From a bacterium (GTDB lineage: Bacteria > Patescibacteriota > Minisyncoccia > Phycocordibacterales > UBA2100), in assembly GCA_030698935.1 (NCBI GenBank), contig JAUYLR010000059.1:1-7754 (forward strand): a stretch of DNA of 7,754 nt, read 5' to 3'. The position numbers and the translations under genes were made by a program. Below the pieces are notes generated by a model. It did no database searches, had not been told where the DNA came from, and was given only the letters and a program-made list of their open reading frames with translations. Shown one piece after another: positions 1 to 5,817 of this stretch (the stretch's first letter is position 1; each line of letters begins with the position of its first letter).

Positions 1-687
<687 letters not shown>

Positions 688-691
<4 letters not shown>

Positions 692-1056
692 ACAGCAAAT
701 ACGTTTATGATGCGGGGGATGAAAATGGCGAGGCCCACTAGTACCGCAGTTATAGCCGAGGCAAAGACAGCCGCCGCGGCAAGGTCTTTGATTTTGGCCA
801 CGTGCGGGTCATGAGTCGGCTGGAACTTGTCGCATAATTCCTCAAGCGCGGTATTTAATAGCTCGGCAACGATAACAAGACCTATCATCATGATGATTAT
901 GAGGAACTCCACATAGGTCACGTCCAAAAAATATGCGCCGAGCAGTGTGAGCACCGCCCATATATTGTGGAATCTGAAGTTGGGTTCCTCCTGCCATGCA
1001 ATAACAAAGCCGTTAATCGGGTACTTGAAACGCTCAATCTTTTCTTTCAGAGACAT
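688..1056 (-). CDS. dgkA: DgkA-type membrane lipid kinase (undecaprenol or diacylglycerol kinase)
   Basis: A 122-residue protein of the prokaryotic diacylglycerol kinase family, at the family's usual length. The conserved block appears as E65-LL-N68-TA-x-E72 and D76, followed by K88, K90, D91 and AAAAV. These correspond to the E..N.A.E...D and K..KD.A.AAV motifs that bind ATP/Mg and the lipid in E. coli DgkA. The N-terminal half also has the family pattern with E23-E24, N26, R28 and H30. Three membrane spans fit near 33-44, 49-64 and 94-114. In monoderm bacteria the same family phosphorylates undecaprenol to undecaprenyl phosphate. The coupled downstream PAP2 phosphatase makes that role likely here, though diacylglycerol kinase activity cannot be excluded. 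The gene starts 25 bp after the ZIP gene stop in the same direction and lacks a clear Shine-Dalgarno sequence. Confidence 0.9.
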
Positions 1057-1081
1057 AAGTATCCCGCGTGTATGATTACCA

Positions 1082-1795
1082 TTATATCCCCGCGAGCGTA
1101 ACGGCGACGTAAATCAACGCAATACCGAGTGCGGTCATTGTTGTGGTCCACAGCGTTGGATGTTGGTGATGGCTTTCCGGCAGGAGATCGCTGGCCCCTA
1201 TGTACAAGAAGAAGCCGCAAAATACAGCGAGAACGATGCCCAGCGTTTGTTCCGGTAGTGAAAAGAAAAGGGATGAAAAGATGCCCAACACGGGCGCTGC
1301 AGCGTCTATAGCAAGCCAGCGGAATGCAGTCTGCTTTGTGCCGCCATTTCTCAAAATCAGCCCGACCGTATTTATGCCATCGGAGAAATTATGCGCTAGA
1401 ACGGCTATGGCTACGATTGCGCCGACCGCGGCGGAAACCTGAAAAGCCAATCCGACGGCAATGCCGTCTAAAAAGCTGTGGACAGAAAGGCTGCCCACTC
1501 CCAGGACGCCCTTGTGGCCATGGCCGTTCTCATCGGTATGGGCATGCAATGTGATGACTCTGTCAAGAAAAAGATACGCGACAAAGCCAAGCGCCGCGGC
1601 GCTTGTGATTGTCGCCACGCCGAAACTCCCTCCGGCAAGCTCCAAGGACTCGGGCAGTAAATCAAAAAAGGCGACGCCGATGACCGAGCCCGCACTGAAC
1701 CCTAATATCAGATGCAATCTGTCGCTGAAGCGTAAAGCGAACACCCCCCCAAGGAAAGTGGTAACGAAGGCGGCGGCTGCGATTAAAGCTAGCAT
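1082..1795 (-). CDS. ZIP-family divalent metal transporter
   Basis: A 237-residue polytopic membrane protein of the ZIP (Zrt/Irt-like) family, which moves zinc, iron or other divalent metals into the cytoplasm. The two metal-site helices are obvious: HSFLDG at 106-111 and HNFSDG at 135-140, giving H106, D110, H135 and D139 as likely ligands. DLLPES occurs twice, at 45-50 and 203-208, typical of the family. Between spans 3 and 4 is a short histidine-rich loop (H84, H86, H92, H94), the usual variable metal-sensing or metal-delivery loop. Roughly eight hydrophobic segments can be drawn. Metal specificity cannot be read from the sequence. It is the first gene of the minus-strand cluster. Its ATG lies 6 nt after a good extended -10 box, so the mRNA may be leaderless; no Shine-Dalgarno sequence is present. 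Confidence 0.9.
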   Translation of the reverse strand: MLALIAAAAFVTTFLGGVFALRFSDRLHLILGFSAGSVIGVAFFDLLPESLELAGGSFGVATITSAAALGFVAYLFLDRVITLHAHTDENGHGHKGVLGVGSLSVHSFLDGIAVGLAFQVSAAVGAIVAIAVLAHNFSDGINTVGLILRNGGTKQTAFRWLAIDAAAPVLGIFSSLFFSLPEQTLGIVLAVFCGFFLYIGASDLLPESHHQHPTLWTTTMTALGIALIYVAVTLAGI

Positions 1796-1801
1796 CGGTG
1801 A

Positions 1802-1810
1802 ACTATATCA
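1802..1810 (-). promoter_or_regulatory. Extended -10 promoter element for the ZIP-kinase-phosphatase cluster
   Basis: Read on the minus strand, 1810 to 1802 is TG-A-TATAGT, an extended -10 box with one mismatch to TGnTATAAT. Only 6 nt (TCACCG) separate it from the ATG at 1795. Transcription should therefore start at or within a base of the start codon. No convincing -35 box lies at 16-18 bp; TTGGCA (1827-1822) is a good hexamer but only 14 bp away. Confidence 0.5.
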
Positions 1811-1839
1811 GACGCCGCATATGCCAAGAAGCGGTCATG

Positions 1840-1868
1840 TTGATATTCGCCAAGAAAGAATGTAAACT
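1840..1868 (+). promoter_or_regulatory. Sigma-70-like promoter for the MacA/MacB operon
   Basis: TTGATA at 1840-1845 matches 5 of 6 bases of the -35 consensus. TAAACT at 1863-1868 matches 4 of 6 bases of the -10 consensus, and the spacer is exactly 17 bp. The -10 box ends 8 nt before the ATG at 1877, so the predicted transcript has a leader of at most a few bases. It shares the 81-bp divergent region with the minus-strand promoter. It was picked by eye. Confidence 0.45.
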
Positions 1869-1876
1869 CAAAACAC

Positions 1877-3385
1877 ATGGAAAAAGCTAAGAATCTCATT
1901 CTAAAATGGCCATGGATTACGGGGCTCCTTGTTGCGGTCGTGGCCGGAGGTTTCTGGTATTTCATGAGAACCGGTGCAGAAACACCTGTGGATTATGTGC
2001 TCGTAGAACGGGGCACGGTGTCTCAAGTGGTCTCCGTAACCGGATATGTCAAGCCGGCCGGTAATGTGGATTTGTCATTTGAAAAAGGCGGGAGGATTTC
2101 AGCGGTCTACCGCGCTGTAGGCGACAGAGTGGGAGTAGGCGATATGCTCGTTGCTATAAGCAGCGGTGAACTCTCGGCACAGCTTGCGCAAGCGGAGGCT
2201 GTGGCAAAAGCACAAGCTGCCAAGCTGGCCGAACTCCGAAACGGCGCGCGACCGGAAGATATCCTCGTCTCGGAAGTGGACGTTGAGAATGCGAAGAATA
2301 ATATTGTGAATAATATAAAAAGCGGTTACATCAATTCCGACGATGCGGTACGCAATAAAGTGGACCAGCTTTTTTCCAACTCGCGAAGCTCGTCCCCGCA
2401 ATTTAACTTCACCGTGAGCGATTCGCAACTGAAAACCGATATTGAATCAGAGAGGAGGGCGATGGAGTCGTTGCTTGCATCATGGGCTGTTGATATCGCG
2501 GGCGCGCCGGGCGCGGGCGATCTGACGCCGTTTATCTCCGTCACCAAGAACAATTTACTCGCGGTACAGCAGTTTCTGGACAAAGTTTCGCTGGCAGTCA
2601 ACGCGCTGCAACCGAACTCCGCTGTTTCTCAAACGACCATAGACGGCTATAAGGCCGCGGTACTCGCGGGACGGACCAATATCTCAACCTCTCTTGAGGA
2701 CATTACGGCGTCCCAGGAGAAATTGCGTACGGCGGAATCAAAACTGGCTCTCAAAAAGGCAGGAACCGTCAAAGAGCAGATAACGGCGCAGGAGGCCGAA
2801 GTGGAATCGGCGGAAGCCAGCATCATGAACCTAGAGGCGCAGCTTGCTAAAACGGTGATACGCTCGCCGATAGCGGGTATTGTGACAAAACAGGATGCGA
2901 AAACGGGAGAGACTGCAAATGCGGGCATTGTGCTTACGTCTGTTATTTCAGACTCAAAATATCAGATTGAGGCTAACATCGCGGAGGCCGACATTGCAAA
3001 AATAAAAATCGGCAGCACCGCGAGTGTAACGCTTGACGCGTACGGCAATGACGTGATTTTCACCGCGACCGTTACGAAAATAGACCCCGCAGAAACGATT
3101 GTTGACGGGGTCCCGACCTACAAAACGACGCTTCAATTTAAAGAAAATGATAAGCGGATTAAGTCAGGTATGACCGCAAATACCGATATTTCGGGCGCAC
3201 GGCGGGACGACGTTTTGTTTCTACCCGGCCGCGCCATTTCCGGCAAAGGTTCAGCGAAAACAGTCACCCTGATTGAAGGCGAAATAACCCGCGAAGCGGC
3301 GATTGAAACAGGTCTGCGGGGTTCAAACGGCAACGTTGAAATACTGTCGGGTCTCTCGGAAGGAGATAAGGTCAAAGCGAATTAG
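1877..3385 (+). CDS. MacA/HlyD-like adaptor (periplasmic-adaptor-type subunit) of an ABC exporter
   Basis: A 502-residue membrane fusion protein that would link the MacB-type permease to the extracellular side. The order is: one N-terminal membrane span (about 12-30); first half of a lipoyl-like domain (about 57-97, with EKGGRI and VGDRVGVGDMLVAI); an alpha-helical arm (98-125); a long helical section (126-300); a return arm (about 300-325); the second lipoyl half (326-356, VIRSPIAGIV...GETA); a beta-barrel (about 361-440, with VTLDAYG and GM.A); and a membrane-proximal domain (441-502, with LFLPGRAI and ETGL.G...EI..GL..GD.V). The ATG was chosen because it starts just before the membrane span and follows a promoter-like pair. 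The family is typical of MacA-MacB exporters of peptides, lipids or antibiotics; the substrate is unknown. No TolC-like gene is present, consistent with a monoderm-like envelope. The roughly 170-residue insertion between the arms is unusual. Confidence 0.9.
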   Translation: MEKAKNLILKWPWITGLLVAVVAGGFWYFMRTGAETPVDYVLVERGTVSQVVSVTGYVKPAGNVDLSFEKGGRISAVYRAVGDRVGVGDMLVAISSGELSAQLAQAEAVAKAQAAKLAELRNGARPEDILVSEVDVENAKNNIVNNIKSGYINSDDAVRNKVDQLFSNSRSSSPQFNFTVSDSQLKTDIESERRAMESLLASWAVDIAGAPGAGDLTPFISVTKNNLLAVQQFLDKVSLAVNALQPNSAVSQTTIDGYKAAVLAGRTNISTSLEDITASQEKLRTAESKLALKKAGTVKEQITAQEAEVESAEASIMNLEAQLAKTVIRSPIAGIVTKQDAKTGETANAGIVLTSVISDSKYQIEANIAEADIAKIKIGSTASVTLDAYGNDVIFTATVTKIDPAETIVDGVPTYKTTLQFKENDKRIKSGMTANTDISGARRDDVLFLPGRAISGKGSAKTVTLIEGEITREAAIETGLRGSNGNVEILSGLSEGDKVKAN

Positions 3386-3479
3386 TTTTAAGTTTGCAGT
3401 TTTCAGTTTTAAGAACGGAACAAAAAGTTGGAAAATATCTGCATTCACTAAAAACTCAAAACTAAAAACTAAAAACTTC
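3382..3479. repeat. Paired heptamer arrays forming a long imperfect inverted repeat
   Basis: The spacer between the adaptor and ATPase genes holds four AGTTTTN-like 7-mers (3384-3411) and, facing them, four CTAAAAA-like 7-mers (3448-3475). Taken as 32-nt arms (3382-3413 and 3448-3479) they pair at 25 of 32 positions by my count, around a 34-nt centre (3414-3447). The left array uses the AG of the adaptor's TAG stop codon as its first two bases. There is no GC-rich stem with a T-tract, so it is not a classical terminator. The transcript could fold into a long AU-rich hairpin between two operon genes. The short period and degenerate units suggest a dispersed simple-repeat family. Confidence 0.75.
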
Positions 3480-3483
3480 TCCT

Positions 3484-4200
3484 ATGCCTCTCATGGAAGT
3501 GAAGAATCTGGAGATGACGTACACCGACGAGGATGTCGCGACGCCCGTGCTCCGCGGCCTCTCTTTCAAAATCAACCGGGGAGAATTTGTTACCGTTATG
3601 GGGCCAAGCGGCTCCGGCAAATCAACCCTGCTCCATATTCTCGGTCTTCTTGAGCGCCAAAGCGGCGGCGAGTATTTTTTCGGAGGCAAACAGACGAGCG
3701 AATATTCAGAAGACGAAATCGCGAAACTTCGCAATAAGAAATTGGGATTCGTTTTCCAGTCTTTCAATTTACTGCCGAGAACAACAGTGTTTGAGAACGT
3801 AAAATTGCCGCTTCTGTATTCCGGCATTAAAGAGGAGCTGTGGGACACGATGGCGCGCAAAGCTATTGACGCTGTCGGCTTATCGCATAGATTGGATTTT
3901 GAGCCGTCGCAACTGTCCGGCGGGGAGAAACAGAGGGTGGCTATCGCGCGCGCGCTTGTAAATAATCCTGAAGTAATTTTTGCTGACGAGCCGACAGGAA
4001 ATTTGGATTCCAAATCAGGAGAGGTTGTAATGGATATTATCCAGAAACTTCATAATGAAATGGGGCACACGGTTATCTTGATTACTCACGAGACATACAC
4101 TGCGGAATACGCCGAGCGCATTATCCGGCTTCGCGATGGGATGATAGAGAGCGATACAAAAGTATTAAATCGCCGTACGGGCAAACTTTTTCAAAAATAA
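3484..4200 (+). CDS. ABC transporter ATP-binding subunit, MacB/LolD type
   Basis: A 238-residue stand-alone nucleotide-binding subunit that powers the exporter by cytoplasmic ATP hydrolysis. All family motifs are present: Walker A GPSGSGKST at 40-48, Q-loop Q92 in FQSFNLL, signature LSGGEKQ at 144-150, Walker B VIFADEP at 164-170 with catalytic E169, D-loop NLDS at 173-176, and the switch histidine H202 in ITHE. The LLPR.TV.ENV.LPLLY segment after the Q-loop and the GNLDSKSGE stretch are typical of the MacB/LolD/FtsE group, which partners FtsX-like permeases. The ATG lies four bases after the right arm of the inverted repeat. The bases before it (TTCTCCT) are the opposite of a Shine-Dalgarno sequence. 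The permease gene follows after one base, so the two are surely co-expressed and translationally coupled. Confidence 0.94.
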   Translation: MPLMEVKNLEMTYTDEDVATPVLRGLSFKINRGEFVTVMGPSGSGKSTLLHILGLLERQSGGEYFFGGKQTSEYSEDEIAKLRNKKLGFVFQSFNLLPRTTVFENVKLPLLYSGIKEELWDTMARKAIDAVGLSHRLDFEPSQLSGGEKQRVAIARALVNNPEVIFADEPTGNLDSKSGEVVMDIIQKLHNEMGHTVILITHETYTAEYAERIIRLRDGMIESDTKVLNRRTGKLFQK

Positions 4201-4201
4201 C

Positions 4202-5440
4202 ATGCCATTTCATCACGCAGCAAGAATCGCCCTAGCTGGTTTAAAGACGAACAAAACCCGTTCAGCGCTTACGATTTTGGGGATTATCATCGGCGTAACG
4301 GCCATCATCATGGTGGTTTCTTTGGGGCAGGGCGCAAAAGATTTGATTTTGAGTCAGATTGAGGGACTCGGCGCGCGCGTCATAGGAATTATTCCCGGAC
4401 GCCAGCCGAAGGGGCCGACCGACGTTCTTGCGACGCTTACAGCATCTCTTACTGAACGCGATTTTTCCGCGCTTCAAAGAAAAGAAAATGTCCCGTATGC
4501 GCAAGATGTAATCCCCGTAGTTTTCGGAAGCGAGACCGCTTATTATAACGGACAAACGTACCGGCCCACCTTATTTGGCGGTAACGAATCAATGGCCGAT
4601 ATCTATGATTCATATCCGGAACGTGGAAGGGCCGTTTCTGCGGATGACGTGCGAAGTGCTGCAGATGTCGTCATATTGGGATGGACGGTTGCTGATACGT
4701 TGGCGCCCGGCCAAGACCTTTTGGGAGACAGGATAAAAATCAAGGGAAGGAATTTCCTGGTCATTGGAATAATGCCGAAAAAGGGCGGAGCCTCGTTCAT
4801 AAATTTTAATGAAAGCGTATTTTTGCCGTACACGACGGCGCAGAAATATATATTCGGCATTAAATATTTCAATCGGATAATCATAAGAGCCGACAGTGAG
4901 GCACATGTCGCCGTGACGGTGGAAGACGTGAAGGCGACTCTGCGCGAACTGCACGGCATTACGGACCCCGACAAGGATGACTTCGGAATTGAGACGCAAG
5001 CGGACCTGTTGAAAACAGTCGGTACCGTGTTGAGCACACTCACAGTGTTTCTTGCAATGGTGGCGGCCATCTCGCTCGTCGTGGGCGGCGTAGGCATTAT
5101 GAATATCATGCTTGTTTCTGTAACAGATAGAACACGGGAGATAGGGTTGCGGAAAGCCCTAGGCGCAACCAACAGAAATATCCTCACGCAATTTTTGCTG
5201 GAGGCGATTATTCTCACAGGCATCGGCGGTATAGTGGGGATTCTTTTGGGCGCAGGGCTTTCATTCGCAATATCACTCGTGATAAGCAATGTGTTCGGGC
5301 TGGCATGGGACTTCACATTTCCCGTGGGCGCCGCGGTTCTCGGAATCCTGATTTCAACAATCGTCGGACTCATATTCGGACTCTACCCCGCGCGAAAGGC
5401 CTCACACATGAGCCCCATAGACGCCTTGCGCCATGAATAG
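4202..5440 (+). CDS. MacB/FtsX-type ABC transporter permease
   Basis: A 412-residue permease with the classic MacB layout. A first membrane span (about 21-41, after AL.....TRSALTILGIIIGV) is followed by a large extracellular MacB_PCD-type domain (about 42-275) and three more spans (about 277-305, 330-362 and 374-396). The hallmark cytoplasmic loop VGGVGIMNIMLVSVTDRTREIG and RKALGA occupies 294-322. The end, YPARKAS..SPIDALRHE, is the usual C-terminus of the family. It lacks a fused ATPase domain, so it corresponds to the split form that uses the ATPase gene ending one base upstream. Together with the adaptor it should form a mechanotransmission-type exporter. The last 55 bp of this gene are repeated exactly 108 bp downstream. 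No Shine-Dalgarno sequence is visible; translation is probably by coupling. Confidence 0.93.
   Translation: MPFHHAARIALAGLKTNKTRSALTILGIIIGVTAIIMVVSLGQGAKDLILSQIEGLGARVIGIIPGRQPKGPTDVLATLTASLTERDFSALQRKENVPYAQDVIPVVFGSETAYYNGQTYRPTLFGGNESMADIYDSYPERGRAVSADDVRSAADVVILGWTVADTLAPGQDLLGDRIKIKGRNFLVIGIMPKKGGASFINFNESVFLPYTTAQKYIFGIKYFNRIIIRADSEAHVAVTVEDVKATLRELHGITDPDKDDFGIETQADLLKTVGTVLSTLTVFLAMVAAISLVVGGVGIMNIMLVSVTDRTREIGLRKALGATNRNILTQFLLEAIILTGIGGIVGILLGAGLSFAISLVISNVFGLAWDFTFPVGAAVLGILISTIVGLIFGLYPARKASHMSPIDALRHE
5386..5440 (+). repeat. 55-bp direct repeat, copy 1 (end of the permease gene)
   Basis: The last 55 bp of the permease gene, including its TAG stop codon, recur without a mismatch at 5494-5548. 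The flanks differ at once on both sides (A versus G before; AAATCT versus GTTCTT after). This copy is the functional one, because the reading frame runs into it from the intact gene. Confidence 0.95.
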
Positions 5441-5493
5441 AAATCTATCTTACGGTATTTATCCCAAGCTTGCTGGCTTTCATACGGGGCAGG

Positions 5494-5548
5494 CCCCGCG
5501 CGAAAGGCCTCACACATGAGCCCCATAGACGCCTTGCGCCATGAATAG
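5494..5548 (+). repeat. 55-bp direct repeat, copy 2 (non-coding duplicate)
   Basis: This is an exact second copy of 5386-5440, with a period of 108 bp. It would encode the same PARKAS...ALRHE tail and TAG stop but has no upstream reading frame, so it is a gene scrap. The perfect identity points to a recent duplication, a gene-conversion event with a lost paralogue, or an assembly error. Confidence 0.95.
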
Positions 5549-5570
5549 GTTCTTTCTCTCGGCGTGAATA

Positions 5571-5579
5571 TGGTAAAAT
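5571..5579 (+). promoter_or_regulatory. Extended -10 promoter element for the small membrane protein gene
   Basis: TG-G-TAAAAT differs from the extended -10 consensus TGnTATAAT at one base. It ends 6 nt (CATCCG) before the ATG at 5586, the same distance as for the ZIP gene, which predicts a leaderless transcript. No clear -35 box is seen. It lies 22 bp beyond the second 55-bp repeat copy. Confidence 0.5.
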
Positions 5580-5585
5580 CATCCG

Positions 5586-5765
5586 ATGATATCCGGAGAT
5601 GAGTTGGTAGCCAAGAGCGACAAGATGTTCCATCACCATGGCGACATTTTAATAAAGGTATTTTCCGTTCTCGTCGCACTCGTGCTTCTCGGTTTATATT
5701 TTCTGACAACCAGTCAGGCGCCGTTTGAAAACACAACCGACGAGATACAGAAGACGACCAAGTGA
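5586..5765 (+). CDS. Small single-span membrane protein of unknown function
   Basis: A 59-residue reading frame, ATG 5586 to TGA 5763-5765. It has a polar N-terminus (residues 1-20) containing a HHH run at 16-18 after several charged residues, one strong hydrophobic span (about 21-40, ending GLYFL), and a short polar, probably extracellular tail (41-59) with several Thr, Asp and Glu residues. I do not recognise the family. The start is well fixed: in-frame stops at 5565-5567 (TGA) and 5574-5576 (TAA) rule out any upstream start, and a promoter-like box lies 6 nt before the ATG. It sits 52 bp before lysS, which has its own -10-like box. Coding status is supported by the clean hydrophobic span, the fixed start and the fit in an otherwise empty gap, but not proven. 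Confidence 0.68.
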   Translation: MISGDELVAKSDKMFHHHGDILIKVFSVLVALVLLGLYFLTTSQAPFENTTDEIQKTTK

Positions 5766-5796
5766 TTAGGGGTACATAACCCATTGTTCCCGTGCA

Positions 5797-5805
5797 TGGT
5801 ATGAT
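5797..5805 (+). promoter_or_regulatory. Extended -10 promoter element for lysS
   Basis: TG-G-TATGAT matches TGnTATAAT except for one base. It ends 12 nt before the lysS ATG at 5818, so the expected leader is only about 5 nt. No Shine-Dalgarno sequence precedes the ATG (TTTGCACTACT). No convincing -35 box is seen at the normal distance, as is common for extended -10 promoters. Confidence 0.5.
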
Positions 5806-5817
5806 ATTTGCACTACT

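Larger units (their letters stand above)
5441..5585. other. Intergenic spacer with duplicated permease tail
   Basis: This 145-bp spacer separates the permease from the small membrane protein. It consists of 53 bp of unrecognised sequence (5441-5493), the second copy of the 55-bp repeat (5494-5548), and 37 bp holding the small gene's promoter-like box. A 6-bp inverted repeat, CGGGGC-AG-GCCCCG (5485-5498), straddles the left edge of the second repeat copy. No other gene or RNA was recognised in it. Confidence 0.6.

Noticed and set aside
1461..1865. 134-codon open frame on the plus strand reaching into the divergent region
   Set aside because: It is antisense to the ZIP transporter gene, is Lys/Pro-rich, and would overlap the promoter region. 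The ZIP reading has two clear metal-binding helices.
2491..2520. GC-rich stretch in the adaptor gene as a regulatory or recombination site
   Set aside because: It encodes a plain Gly/Ala/Pro linker (around residues 207-214) in an intact reading frame, which explains the base composition.
3384..3475. Possible CRISPR array
   Set aside because: The units are 7 bp with no spacers between them, and the two arrays point in opposite directions. This is a simple-repeat inverted pair, not repeat-spacer architecture.
3303..3653. 116-codon plus-strand frame bridging the adaptor and ATPase genes
   Set aside because: It is out of frame with both real genes and simply reads through the AT-rich heptamer repeat.
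3462..4013. 183-codon open frame on the minus strand
   Set aside because: It lies antisense to the ABC ATPase gene, which has every catalytic motif. The reverse product has no domain and would begin inside the Walker B region.
4603..5373. 256-codon open frame on the minus strand
   Set aside because: It is an exact antisense shadow of the permease gene, whose motifs and membrane spans are unmistakable. The antisense product is a Ser/Thr/Ile-rich sequence with no family features.
5770..5782. Short hairpin GGGT-ACATA-ACCC before lysS as a terminator or T-box
   Set aside because: The stem has only 4 bp and no T-tract follows. The likely lysS promoter lies downstream of it and leaves almost no leader RNA, so a riboswitch or T-box cannot fit.
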